Assembly: GCF_004959855.1 (NCBI RefSeq)
Contig: NZ_SPNT01000002.1
Location: forward strand, 620,001-684,000
DNA: 64,000 nt
From: Nitratireductor sp. XY-223
Lineage (GTDB): Bacteria > Pseudomonadota > Alphaproteobacteria > Rhizobiales > Rhizobiaceae
Direction: 5' to 3'
Positions 34,300 through 43,420 of this stretch are shown here, one piece after another. Each line of letters opens with the position of its first letter. Within the stretch, counting starts at the first letter, position 1. Below the pieces are notes generated by a model that saw nothing but the letters and a program-made list of their open reading frames with translations, made no database searches and had not been told where the DNA came from. Position numbers and translations under genes: made by a program.

Positions 34300-34995
34300 T
34301 CAGCAGCAGGAATCCGTGGCGCCGGCGAAGCGCTTGTCGGCAACCTCGCCGCCGCGCCCGAGAAAGGTTTCGTCCGACAGGTAGAATGCGGAAAAAGCGT
34401 CCTCGAAATCGGCCGCGACCGAGCGTTTTGCGATGTCCGTTTCCAGGATCCGTTTCTGCCAGTTCTTGAGCTTCGGACGGCCAGCCAGGAAATCGTAGCC
34501 GGAGCGCCGCTCGATAATGTCGGCCCGGTGGAGCAGCACGAGCCAGGCGATGTCCACCATGCCGATCGCATCGCCGCCAAAGAAGGGCGTGTCGCCGAGC
34601 TTTTTCTCAACCCGGTCGAAGGCAACCGCCAGCTTGCCGGAGCGCTGGCTGAGCGTATCCGCGTCGGGACTGCGCTGCGCGCCGCACTGGACGAGATAGT
34701 TCTTGGCGGCGAGATAGCTCCAGGCCCGGTTGGTCGCCTTTTCCTCCAGCGATATATCCGGCTGCAGCGCCGGATAGGCTTCTTCCAGATATTCGACGAT
34801 GGCGTCGGATTCGAACAGTGCCGTGCCGTCGTCGGTGATCAGCACCGGAACCTGACCGTTCGGCGATATGTCGAGAAACCACTGCGGCTTGTCGCTGAGG
34901 CTGATATATTCGAGCTCGTACTCGATGTTCTTTGCCGCAAGCAGCGCCGTGACCCTCTGCACGAACGGGCAGATCTTGAAACTGACAATCTTCAT
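34300..34995 (-). CDS. Glutathione S-transferase family protein
   Basis: The product has 231 residues. The N-terminal thioredoxin-like half begins FKICPFVQR (a CPF-x motif as in omega/CLIC-like and dehydroascorbate-reductase-type GSTs, with Cys as likely active residue) and has the glutathione-binding NGQVPVLITDDGTALFESDAIVEYL. The C-terminal half is helical. It ends GATDSCC, with two unusual terminal cysteines. It is divergent from an ArsR-type gene; the substrate is unknown. Confidence 0.88.
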   Translation of the reverse strand: MKIVSFKICPFVQRVTALLAAKNIEYELEYISLSDKPQWFLDISPNGQVPVLITDDGTALFESDAIVEYLEEAYPALQPDISLEEKATNRAWSYLAAKNYLVQCGAQRSPDADTLSQRSGKLAVAFDRVEKKLGDTPFFGGDAIGMVDIAWLVLLHRADIIERRSGYDFLAGRPKLKNWQKRILETDIAKRSVAADFEDAFSAFYLSDETFLGRGGEVADKRFAGATDSCC

Positions 34996-35088
34996 CTTCG
35001 GTCCTCATCGTTTGGCCGGCGGACTTGATCGCCCGCGCTTAGTGGCGATATACTCTCAATGTTTCAACAATTCAAGAGATATTGAAAT

Positions 35089-35415
35089 ATGATCGAAACT
35101 GCGGCCCTCAAAATGTTCGCGGCACTCTCCCAGGAAACCCGGCTGCGCATCGTGCGCTATCTCGTCGAATGCGGCACGGAGGGTGCATCGGCGGGCGACA
35201 TCGGAAAGACGGTGGGCGCCATTTCCTCGCGCGCCTCGTTCCATCTCGCGGCGCTCGAACAGGCGGGTATCGTAACGTCCGAGCGGCAGTCGCGGAAGAT
35301 CGTATACCGCGCCAACTACGAGGCGCTCGGTGCCCTGGTGTCCTTCCTTCTCACCGACTGCTGCGGCAGGCACCCGCTTGTCGTTGCCTGTTGCGATCTC
35401 GGTGAGTGCTGCTGA
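35089..35415 (+). CDS. ArsR-family regulator
   Basis: The product has 108 residues. A winged HTH runs through FAALSQETRLRIVRYLVECG, then ASAGDIGKTVGAISSRASFHLAALEQAGIV. The tail has a cluster of cysteines (TDCCGRHPLVVACCDLGECC), a plausible metal or arsenic-type ligand site. No good ribosome site precedes the ATG. An inverted repeat TTCAA-N6-TTGAA (35071-35086) just before the start may be its operator, shared with the divergent GST. Confidence 0.85.
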   Translation: MIETAALKMFAALSQETRLRIVRYLVECGTEGASAGDIGKTVGAISSRASFHLAALEQAGIVTSERQSRKIVYRANYEALGALVSFLLTDCCGRHPLVVACCDLGECC

Positions 35416-35419
35416 GACG

Positions 35420-36550
35420 TCAGTCGAGCGTGCGCTTGTAGCGCAGCATGGCCAGCACGGAAACGGCGACGAGGATAATCAGGAGGGCGCGCAGGTCCGG
35501 CACGATGTCGGAAAGGTCCGCGCCCTTGAGCATAATCTTTCTGATGACGCGCATGAAGTGGGTGCTGGGCAAAAGCGTGCCGAGGACCTGCGCCCATCCG
35601 GGCATGGCGGCGAAGGGAAACATGAAGCCCGACAGCAGGATGGACGGAAGCAGGTAGAAGAACGACATCTGCATCGCCTGCATCTGGTTCCTGGCGATGG
35701 TGGAGAACAGGAAGCCGAGCGCCAGGTTAACGATTATGAAGATGTTGAGGCCGAGCAGGAACGGCGCCACCGGTCCGGCAAAGGGAACGGAGAACACCCA
35801 GAAGGCCAGGATGAAGAAGACGCAGGTCTGGACGTAGCCGATCAGCACGTAGGGGATGATCTTGCCGAGCATGACTTCCGGCGCCCGCGCCGGGGTCGAT
35901 AACAGCGTTTCCATGGTGCCGCGCTCGCTCTCGCGGACAATGGCGATGGCCGTGATCATCACCATGGTCATGGAGATGATGATCGCCAGCAGCCCCGGGA
36001 CAATGTTGTAGCTGGTCCTGGCGGCCGGGTTGTAGCGCTGGTGGGCAATCACCGAGAAGGCCTCTTGCGAGCCGGCGAGATAGGACAGCGGCCCGATGGC
36101 CAGCGTGTCGATGGTGTTTGCGGCAAGCACCGAAAGCGCCGCCGACGCCGAGCCGGAGGTCGCCGGGTCCGATGCGTCGGCCGCGACCAGGAGCGCCGGC
36201 TTGTCGCCGCGCACGATATCGCGCTCGAAATTCTCGGGGATTGTGACGACGAAGGCCGCCTCGCCCGTTTTCAGCGCCCGGTCGACCTCCTGGCTGCTGG
36301 CGACGGTGCCGCGGATGTCGAAATAGGTAGAGGTCTGCATGGCGGCGAGGAACCCGCGGGTGAACGGGCCGGTGTCGTGCACCTCGACCAGGGTCGGCAG
36401 GTGGCGCGGGTCGGAATTGATGGCAAAGCCGAACAGCATCAGCTGGACGATCGGGATGACGATCATCATGGCGAAGGTCATGCGGTCGCGCCGCATCTGG
36501 ATGAATTCCTTCATCAGGATCGCCAGGAAACGGCTGGTCGACAGGGCCAT
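35420..36550 (-). CDS. ABC-2 type exporter permease
   Basis: The product has 376 residues: one N-terminal membrane helix (MTFAMMIVIPIVQLMLFGFAI), a ~140-residue periplasmic domain, then five helices in the C-terminal half. The signature ESERGTMETLLSTPARAPEVMLGKIIPYVLIGYVQ is that of the YhiH/YbhS-R permeases. It is last in the leftward TetR-HlyD-ATPase-permease operon, 1 base after the ATPase gene. It may act as a homodimer, as only one permease is seen. Export substrate unknown. Confidence 0.92.
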   Translation of the reverse strand: MALSTSRFLAILMKEFIQMRRDRMTFAMMIVIPIVQLMLFGFAINSDPRHLPTLVEVHDTGPFTRGFLAAMQTSTYFDIRGTVASSQEVDRALKTGEAAFVVTIPENFERDIVRGDKPALLVAADASDPATSGSASAALSVLAANTIDTLAIGPLSYLAGSQEAFSVIAHQRYNPAARTSYNIVPGLLAIIISMTMVMITAIAIVRESERGTMETLLSTPARAPEVMLGKIIPYVLIGYVQTCVFFILAFWVFSVPFAGPVAPFLLGLNIFIIVNLALGFLFSTIARNQMQAMQMSFFYLLPSILLSGFMFPFAAMPGWAQVLGTLLPSTHFMRVIRKIMLKGADLSDIVPDLRALLIILVAVSVLAMLRYKRTLD

Positions 36551-36551
36551 C

Positions 36552-37502
36552 TCAGGCGGCCTCCTGTCCGCCGAAATTATCCGTTGAGCCGCTCATGAGG
36601 TGGATGAACACCTCTTCGAGACCGGCCGGCTGGTGCTTCCACGTGTAGCGCTTGTCTTTCAGGAACGGCTTGACCGCCGCTTCGAGCTTGCCCGCATCCA
36701 TGCCGGAGACATGCAGCGCCGAGCCGAAGCGCGCCACCTGCTCGATGCCTTCCTTGCCGTCCAGCGCGGCGGACAGTTCGGCAAGGTCGGGGCCCTCGAC
36801 CCGCCAGGTGGCAAGGCCCACCATCTCGGGGATCTCGCGTGCCGGCCCGTCGATCAGCTTCTTGCCGTAGGCGATATAGGCGATGTTGTCGCACTGGATC
36901 GCTTCGTCCATGTAATGGGTCGAGACGAGCACCGTGACGCCGGCGTCGGCGAGGCGGCGGATCTCGTCCCAGAAGTCGCGCCGCGCCTTGGGATCGACGC
37001 CGGCGGTCGGCTCGTCGAGCAGCAGCAGGTCCGGGTTGTGCAGAAGGCAGGCGGCGAGCGCCAGGCGCTGTTTCCAGCCGCCGGAGAGTTCGCCGGCCTG
37101 CTGGTGCGAGCGGTTGGCGAGGCCGAGGTCCTCGAGCGCCGCGTCCACCTTCCGCTTGCGGTCCTTCACGCGGTACATGCGGGCCATGAAGTCGAGGTTC
37201 TCGCGGATCGTCAGATCCTCGTAGAGCGAGAATCTCTGCGTCATGTAGCCGACATGCTCCTTGATGTTGTCGGATTGTCGCAAGATGTCGTAGCCGAGGC
37301 AGGTACCCGAGCCGGCGTCGGGCGTCAGGAGACCGCACAGCATGCGGATCGTCGTCGTCTTGCCGCTGCCGTTCGGCCCGAGGAAGCCGTATATCGCGCC
37401 TTTCGGGACCGATATGTCGAAATGGTCGACGACGGTCTTGTCGCCGAATTTCTTGACAAGACCGGTAACGTCGATGACCGGCGCTGTGCCGTTGCCGCTC
37501 AT
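36552..37502 (-). CDS. ABC exporter ATP-binding protein
   Basis: The product has 316 residues from ATG 37502; the frame runs further upstream but only in the HlyD overlap. It has Walker A (GPNGSGKTTTIRML), the signature LSGGWKQRLALAACLL, Walker B (LLLLDEPTAGVDP) and the His switch (STHYMDEA). The start overlaps the HlyD stop (ATGA). The protein powers the ABC-2 permease; only one nucleotide-binding domain is present. Confidence 0.94.
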   Translation of the reverse strand: MSGNGTAPVIDVTGLVKKFGDKTVVDHFDISVPKGAIYGFLGPNGSGKTTTIRMLCGLLTPDAGSGTCLGYDILRQSDNIKEHVGYMTQRFSLYEDLTIRENLDFMARMYRVKDRKRKVDAALEDLGLANRSHQQAGELSGGWKQRLALAACLLHNPDLLLLDEPTAGVDPKARRDFWDEIRRLADAGVTVLVSTHYMDEAIQCDNIAYIAYGKKLIDGPAREIPEMVGLATWRVEGPDLAELSAALDGKEGIEQVARFGSALHVSGMDAGKLEAAVKPFLKDKRYTWKHQPAGLEEVFIHLMSGSTDNFGGQEAA

Positions 37503-38449
37503 TTCGCCACCGTCACGTCGATGGGCTGGCCGGGCAGCAGGGTCGTGGGTTCGTCGGCAAGCGCTTCGGCCATGAAGACGAGCTTGGACCGCTCCTCGAG
37601 ACTGTAGATGACCGGCGGCGTGTACTCCGCCGAAGAGGAGATATAGGTGATCCGCGCGGCGATCGGCGCATCGCAATTGTCGCAGCCGATCAGCACCCTC
37701 GTGCCGACGGAAAGGCCCGCCCGGTCCGGCTCGCCCACATAGAAGCGGAACTTGATCTCGCCCGGCGGCAGGATCGAGACCACCGGCATGCCCGCCTGGA
37801 CGTATTCGCCGGGCAGGTAGTAGGTCTGCTGCACATAGCCGCCCGCGGGCGCGACCGGTGCGCGGTCCTCAAGCTTGATGCGGGCATTGTCGACGGCGAG
37901 CTCGGAGGACTTGACCGACTGGCGCGCCTCGTCGAGCTGCGCGCTGCGCGCCGGCAGGCGCGCGACCTCGAGATTGGCGCGCTGCTCGCCCACATTCGCG
38001 GCGGCCTGGTCGAGCGTGGCGGCTGCCTGGTCGAGCTGGCTCGGCGAGATGAAATCGTTGACCGAAAGTTCCTTGTAGCGGCGGTAATCCGCCTGGGCGA
38101 GGTCGAGGCTCGCCTCCGCATTGCGCAATTGTTCCTCGATAACGGCGATTTCCGCCGGTCGCTTGCCGGTGCTCTCATCGATCAGCTTGGCGCGGGCGCT
38201 CATCAGGTTCGCCTCGGCCTGGCCGAGCGCGATCAGGTGCTGATCGACATCGAGCGAATACAGCAGCTGGCCGGCTTCCACCGTGTCGCCGCGGCTGACG
38301 TCGAGCGTTTCCAGGATGCCGCTTTCCTTCGGCGCGACATAGACATATTCGCCCTCGACATAGCCGAAGTACCGGTTGTCCGGCGGGTCGGCCGCGCCGG
38401 GCCAGACGGCGGTGTAAAGGGCGATGATCCAGGCGTAGATAGTGTTCAT
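37499..38449 (-). CDS. HlyD-family membrane-fusion protein (YbhG-like)
   Basis: The product has 316 residues. An N-terminal membrane anchor (YAWIIALYTAVWPG) is followed by a lipoyl-like half (GDTVEAGQLLYSLD), a coiled-coil hairpin (about 75-190), the second half (VAPAGGYVQQTYYLPGEYVQAGMPVVSIL) and a beta-barrel. It would link the inner-membrane exporter to an outer-membrane channel. Position and length match YbhG of the YbhGFSR drug exporter. Confidence 0.92.
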   Translation of the reverse strand: MNTIYAWIIALYTAVWPGAADPPDNRYFGYVEGEYVYVAPKESGILETLDVSRGDTVEAGQLLYSLDVDQHLIALGQAEANLMSARAKLIDESTGKRPAEIAVIEEQLRNAEASLDLAQADYRRYKELSVNDFISPSQLDQAAATLDQAAANVGEQRANLEVARLPARSAQLDEARQSVKSSELAVDNARIKLEDRAPVAPAGGYVQQTYYLPGEYVQAGMPVVSILPPGEIKFRFYVGEPDRAGLSVGTRVLIGCDNCDAPIAARITYISSSAEYTPPVIYSLEERSKLVFMAEALADEPTTLLPGQPIDVTVAK

Positions 38450-38450
38450 T

Positions 38451-39095
38451 TCAGTCTCCCGCCCGCTCTTTGAGCAGGCCGTTCATGAGGATGTCGAAAT
38501 GGCTTTCGATGAAGTCCTGCGGCGCGATATGCGTGTCCTCGTCGATCCTGAAAATCTGGCTGAGGATCAGATGCGCGAGCAGCGGCCCCATGACGTTGCG
38601 GATGGCGAGGTGCACGTCGACCGGGCGGAACTGGCCGGCCGCGATGCCCTTCTGGATGATCAATTCGAGGGCGCCGATGCCCTTGTCGATAACCTGCCGC
38701 CGGTAGGTCTCGGCGAGTTCCGGAAACCGTCCGGCTTCCTGCAGGACGATGCGCGGCAGCGCCAGCGTGTCCGGATCCGACAGCTTGACGCCGATCACGG
38801 ACAGGACCGCCCTCAACAGCACCACCGGATTCTCGTGGGAGGTCCTGGCAAGTTCCTCGGAGCGTTCGGCGACCGGTGCGATCGCGCGGTTCACCAGGGA
38901 TTCGAAGATGTCTTCCTTGCTCGGAAAATAGCGGTAGATGGCGCCCTTTGACAGGCCGGCCTCTTTTGCGATGTCCTCGACCTTCGTTGCCGCGAATCCG
39001 TTCCGGGCGAACATTTTCAACGCCGCGTCGAGCACCTCGTCGGGCCTGTCCTCGGCGCGCCGGCGCCATTTCGGCTTCGTGTCGGCGGCTTCCAT
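38451..39095 (-). CDS. TetR/AcrR-family repressor of the efflux operon
   Basis: The product has 214 residues. HTH: VLDAALKMFARNGFAATKVEDIAKEAGLSKGAIYRYFPSKEDIFESL. It is first of the leftward operon, with 1 base between its stop and the HlyD start. A 26-base near-perfect palindrome is located just upstream (39106-39131), so self-repression together with the exporter genes is likely. Confidence 0.92.
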   Translation of the reverse strand: MEAADTKPKWRRRAEDRPDEVLDAALKMFARNGFAATKVEDIAKEAGLSKGAIYRYFPSKEDIFESLVNRAIAPVAERSEELARTSHENPVVLLRAVLSVIGVKLSDPDTLALPRIVLQEAGRFPELAETYRRQVIDKGIGALELIIQKGIAAGQFRPVDVHLAIRNVMGPLLAHLILSQIFRIDEDTHIAPQDFIESHFDILMNGLLKERAGD

Positions 39096-39105
39096 GGGCT
39101 TGTCC

Positions 39106-39131
39106 TTAGTAAATGACTGGTCATTTACTAA
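39106..39131. promoter_or_regulatory. TetR operator
   Basis: Perfect 12-base arms (TTAGTAAATGAC and GTCATTTACTAA) surround a 2-base centre. The site begins 11 bases before the TetR start codon. Such size and symmetry are usual for CecR/AcrR-type operators. Confidence 0.85.
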
Positions 39132-39260
39132 TATGGGTTATTCGCATCGCGAGTCAAGTGTGTAGAAAAGCAAGCGTATTCAGCGGCTTGCTGTTGTGGT
39201 GCTGTTCCGAAGGGATCCAAAGCCCGCGTGAATTCACGACCAAGGAGCGTTTTTGCCGGT

Positions 39261-40484
39261 CTATTGGTCCGGATAGGCGCCCCGCAGGGTGCGAAGGCCG
39301 CGCTCGACCACCTCCTCGTCGGGCAGGCCAGCGAGATCGAGCGCCGGCGGGCCGCCATTGAAGGCCATAATGAGCGGCTGACGGGTGTATATGTGGAAAT
39401 TGAACCAACTGTTGAACTGGCCCTGCGGCAGGCCGTTTTCGGGCGTCGCGATCCAGGTAACGTCGGTGTCCCAGAACGGTTCGTCAAAAAGCAGGTACAC
39501 CTTGTCGAGCGTGCCCATGCCGAGCCGCTCGATGGCCCGGCGCTTCCGCGGCGGCAGCGACGGTTCGAAGCGGACCGAGTTTCTTTTCAAAACGCCGAGC
39601 GGCAGCGTCACGATCACGGCGTCAAAATCCATCTGATCGCCGCCGCCCGCGACAATCGAGACGCCCGATGCCGCCTGCCTGATCTCCGAAACGGGTGTAT
39701 TCAGCGTCAGCCCATAGTTTCCGTCCAGAGCCTTGAAGATAGCCAGATAGCCATCCGGGAAGATGACCTCGGCGCCATCATAATCGTCCTGGAGCAGATA
39801 GGCGGAGACGTTGATCTGGTCCTTGTCGGCGCCGGCTTCGTGCTGCACCTCCACGACCTCCTCGAGCCAGCCCGGCGCGTTCCATTCGCTGATGGCCCTG
39901 CCGCCATGGCCGCGGATGATCCCGTCGTCATGGGTCTCGACCCGCTTCAGGTCGAGCGTGTCGGCAAGCCCGGTCAGCGGGTTGTCGGTCGTTCCGTGGA
40001 TCCAGCTTGCGCCGAGATCCAGCGGCATGCCGAGGCGCCGGTCGGTCCACACGCGTCCGCCGATACGGTCGCGTGCCTCGAACACCGTTGCATCGACGCC
40101 GGCGGCGGCAAGGCGGTGCGCGGCGGCAAGGCCACTCATGCCGGCGCCGACGACCGCGACACGCCGCAAATTTCGATCCAGAACGAAACCGGCTGTCCGG
40201 CGGCCCGATTCGTAGGCCGCGTGCACGGTGCTGTTGTAATCCGGGTGGACGGCTTCGCCGGCAAAGAAGATGCGGTCATTCACCGGCTCCTCCATGCGGC
40301 GGCGATCCCTTTGTCGCCCGCCCTTTGCGACGTATGAATAGGACCCGAGGGAATACGGATCGCGGCTCCAGTTGGTGCGCATGTAGCCGCGCAGTTGCCG
40401 CTCGCCGGCACCGGCGCGGGTCCATGGCACGAAGCCTGCGGCAATGCCGGCGCCAAGAAGAGAGAGTACGGCCCGCCTGTCCAT
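39261..40484 (-). CDS. Flavin amine-oxidase-like protein with permuted domain order
   Basis: The product has 407 residues. A Tat-like signal (MDRRAVLSLLGAGIAAG) is followed at residues 37-99 by sequence that normally ends amine oxidases: TNWSRDPYSLGSYSY, FFAGEA (73-78), TVHAAYESG. Only then comes the FAD Rossmann start VAVVGAGMSGLAAA (GxGxxG at 113-118) with ARDRIGGRVWT, and the chain ends LRTLRGAYPDQ, where the missing C-terminal segment would normally continue. Thus the modules are circularly permuted. It is probably exported folded with FAD; the substrate amine is unknown. It lies 47 bases after a UbiH-like gene on the same strand. Confidence 0.85.
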   Translation of the reverse strand: MDRRAVLSLLGAGIAAGFVPWTRAGAGERQLRGYMRTNWSRDPYSLGSYSYVAKGGRQRDRRRMEEPVNDRIFFAGEAVHPDYNSTVHAAYESGRRTAGFVLDRNLRRVAVVGAGMSGLAAAHRLAAAGVDATVFEARDRIGGRVWTDRRLGMPLDLGASWIHGTTDNPLTGLADTLDLKRVETHDDGIIRGHGGRAISEWNAPGWLEEVVEVQHEAGADKDQINVSAYLLQDDYDGAEVIFPDGYLAIFKALDGNYGLTLNTPVSEIRQAASGVSIVAGGGDQMDFDAVIVTLPLGVLKRNSVRFEPSLPPRKRRAIERLGMGTLDKVYLLFDEPFWDTDVTWIATPENGLPQGQFNSWFNFHIYTRQPLIMAFNGGPPALDLAGLPDEEVVERGLRTLRGAYPDQ

Positions 40485-40531
40485 GGATTACCCGCCGCTC
40501 TTTCCTTTGTCCCGTGCGCGTCGGTGTGCGA

Positions 40532-41758
40532 TCAGATCGCCTCGCCGCGCAGAAGGCGCGGGCCCTGCCGGCCGGGCAGGCCGGATGCTTGGCGGATGAA
40601 GAAGCCCTTGAGCGTCGGCATGCGGTCGACCAGGCCGAGGCCGAAGTCGCGCATTGCGCGGACCGGCGTGATGTCGTTGGAGAAAAGCCGGTTCAGCACG
40701 TCGCAGGTGACGCCCATCTGGAACGTGTCGAAGCGGCGCCAGACCTGGTAGCGCTCAAGCACGGAGAGCGAGCCGATATCGAGCCCCAGCCGGTCGGCCT
40801 CGACGACCGTCTCGGCAAGCGCCGCAACATCGCGAAAGCCGAGATTGAGCCCCTGGCCGGCGATCGGGTGAATGCCGTGCGCCGCGTCGCCGGCCAGAGC
40901 GATGCGCGGGCGGACAAATTCGCGGGCGAGTGTCAACCCCAGCGGAAAGGCGCGGCGGTCGCCGGCCAGCTCCAGCGTGCCGAGCTTGTGGCCGAAGCGG
41001 CGCTCGAGTTCCGCCTCGAATACCAGATCGTCTTCCTTGACGAGGCGCTCGGCGTCCTCGGTGCGTTCGGTCCAAACCAGCGACGACCGGTTGTCGGGCA
41101 ACGGCAGGATGGCGAAGGGCCCGGCGGGCAGGAAATGCTCCTCGGCGCGGCCATTGTGCGGCCGCTCGTGCCTGACGGTGGTGACGATGCCGGACTGGCC
41201 GTAGGACCAGTGCACCGTCCTGATGCCGGCCATATCGCGCAGGCGCGAGCGCACGCCGTCGGCGGCGATCAGCAGGCGCGCCGTCAGGACACGGCCGTCG
41301 CCGAGCGTCACCCGTGTGGCGGCGTCGCCGGTCTCGAACCCTTCGACGGTGACACCCTGCTCGATCACAATGTCCAGCTCTTCCGCCTTTTCGCGCAGGG
41401 CGCCGACGAGAACTGGATTCGGAACCATGTGGGCGAAGGGCTCGCCCGGCGCCACCTCGCCGTCAAAGGTCAGGAAGACCGGGCGCACCGGATCGCTCGT
41501 GCGCGAATCGGTGACGATCATGTCGGTGATCGGCTGCGCTTCTTGCAATATCTGCGACCAGACGCCCATCGTGGTCAGCATGCGGCCGGCTCCGGCCGCG
41601 ATCGCCGAGGCGCGCTGGTCCTTGCGCCACACGTCAGGCGGCGCGGCATCGATGACGCGTACCTTCAGATGCAGCGCCGCCGATTTCACGGCAACGGCAG
41701 CGGCAATACCCACATAGCCGCCACCGGCGACGACAATATCGAGTGGTTCGTCTGTCAC
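40532..41758 (-). CDS. UbiH/UbiF/COQ6-type FAD monooxygenase
   Basis: The product has 408 residues. It has the FAD-binding VVAGGGYVGIAAAVAV at the N-terminus, the middle DG motif (IAADGVRSRLRD) and the second FAD block GDAAHGIHPIAGQGLNLGFRDV, all typical of ubiquinone-ring hydroxylases. It probably hydroxylates a ubiquinone precursor at the membrane. Which ring position cannot be told. Confidence 0.9.
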   Translation of the reverse strand: MTDEPLDIVVAGGGYVGIAAAVAVKSAALHLKVRVIDAAPPDVWRKDQRASAIAAGAGRMLTTMGVWSQILQEAQPITDMIVTDSRTSDPVRPVFLTFDGEVAPGEPFAHMVPNPVLVGALREKAEELDIVIEQGVTVEGFETGDAATRVTLGDGRVLTARLLIAADGVRSRLRDMAGIRTVHWSYGQSGIVTTVRHERPHNGRAEEHFLPAGPFAILPLPDNRSSLVWTERTEDAERLVKEDDLVFEAELERRFGHKLGTLELAGDRRAFPLGLTLAREFVRPRIALAGDAAHGIHPIAGQGLNLGFRDVAALAETVVEADRLGLDIGSLSVLERYQVWRRFDTFQMGVTCDVLNRLFSNDITPVRAMRDFGLGLVDRMPTLKGFFIRQASGLPGRQGPRLLRGEAI

Positions 41759-41895
41759 GATCCGATCCTTTGCACGACCCGTTCCTGCTTCGCTCTTGCG
41801 GTCTGCCGGACCATCCCTGTAAGACGGGGCAGCACCGGCCGCAGCGGATCATACAGGTCCGATGAGCCGACAAAAAGACCAATCGGAGTTTCAAA

Positions 41896-42768
41896 ATGTC
41901 GCGTGCCATGGAAAGCCTTCTGGCCATTCTGGACCTCGAGCGCCTCGAGCTCGATCTCTTCCGCGGCAACAGCCCCAAGGCCGGCTGGCAGCGCGTCTTC
42001 GGCGGCCAGGTCATCGCGCAGGCGCTGGTGGCGGCACAGCGAACGGTGGAGGACGACCGTTTCGTGCACTCCCTGCACTGCTATTTCCTGCGGCCGGGCG
42101 ATCCCGCGGTTCCGATCATCTACGAGGTGGACCGCATCCGCGACGGCTCGAGTTTCAACACCCGGCGGGTGGTCGCGATCCAGCACGGCAAGGCGATCTT
42201 CTCGCTTTCCGCATCGTTCCAGCGCGAAGAACCGGGCTACGATCACCAGATCGACATGCCAGACGTTGCCAGCCCGGAATCGCTGATCGGCGAGGCTGAC
42301 CTGAGGGAAAAGTTCCTGCAGAACGCCCCCGAAAACGTGCGGCGCTACTGGGAACGCGAGCGGCCGATCGAAATGCGGCCGGTGTCGCTGACCCATTACA
42401 TCTCGCGCGAAAAGCTGGAGCCGGTTCAGAACATCTGGGTGCGGGCCAACGGCACGGTGCCGGACGACCGGCGCATCCAGGCGGCGGTGCTGGCCTATCT
42501 TTCCGACATGACGTTGCTCGACACATCGCTCTTCGCGCACGGCATTTCCGTGTTCAGCGGCAAGATCCAGGCAGCCAGCCTCGACCATTCCATGTGGTTC
42601 CATCGCAGCTGCCCGCTGGACGACTGGCTCCTTTATGCCCAGGACAGCCCCAACGCCAGCGGCGCGCGGGGCCTCAACAGGGGCGGCCTTTATACCCGCG
42701 ACGGCGTGCTGATCGCCTCGGTTGCCCAGGAAGGCCTCATCCGCCAGCGCAGAAAGCCCAACGATTAG
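41896..42768 (+). CDS. tesB: Acyl-CoA thioesterase II
   Basis: The product has 290 residues with a double hot-dog fold: LDLERLELDLFRGNSP, GWQRVFGGQVIAQALVAAQRT, then in the second half YLSDMTLLDTSLFAHG and LDHSMWFHR. It hydrolyses medium and long acyl-CoAs in the cytoplasm. ATG 41896 was chosen. Its location next to the glnK-amtB locus is common in Hyphomicrobiales. Confidence 0.94.
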   Translation: MSRAMESLLAILDLERLELDLFRGNSPKAGWQRVFGGQVIAQALVAAQRTVEDDRFVHSLHCYFLRPGDPAVPIIYEVDRIRDGSSFNTRRVVAIQHGKAIFSLSASFQREEPGYDHQIDMPDVASPESLIGEADLREKFLQNAPENVRRYWERERPIEMRPVSLTHYISREKLEPVQNIWVRANGTVPDDRRIQAAVLAYLSDMTLLDTSLFAHGISVFSGKIQAASLDHSMWFHRSCPLDDWLLYAQDSPNASGARGLNRGGLYTRDGVLIASVAQEGLIRQRRKPND

Positions 42769-42886
42769 GCAGCGCAGAATAACTGCATAGATTTTAAGCA
42801 TTCCGCATTTCTCCGGACAAGTCCGGGTCGTGGGGTGTTTGAATATTTATAATTAAGTCAATTACTTATCAGGCAATCCATCAAAC

Positions 42887-42901
42887 TGGCACGATCCTTG
42901 A
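42887..42901 (+). promoter_or_regulatory. Sigma-54 promoter of glnK-amtB
   Basis: TGGCACGATCCTTGA matches the -24/-12 consensus TGGCACG-N4-TTG(C/A) with perfect GG and TG spacing. It predicts transcription about 145 bases before glnK, under NtrC in low nitrogen. Confidence 0.85.
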
Positions 42902-43006
42902 ATCGCAGCGGTCAGAGCGAATGACCGTTGATCAATGGTCGGTGCTCGGCCGAACCGGCTACCGCCTCGTGCAGAAGCCGCGCGGCAGACAAGCCGGAAC
43001 CGGTGA

Positions 43007-43399
<393 letters not shown>

Positions 43400-43420
43400 G
43401 TATCTAAGGAGTCATTTGCA

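Noticed and set aside
39261-40484. Frameshift or gene fusion as explanation for the odd amine-oxidase order
   Set aside because: The frame is continuous and each module occurs once. Duplication followed by loss remains a route to permutation, but not a present-day frameshift.
40007-42286. 759-codon frame antisense to the amine-oxidase-like and UbiH-like genes
   Set aside because: It crosses two well-supported genes and part of tesB, and is Arg-rich without motifs.
42812-42825. Small palindrome CCGGACAAGTCCGG after tesB
   Set aside because: It is too short and lacks a T-run, so neither a terminator nor an operator call is justified.
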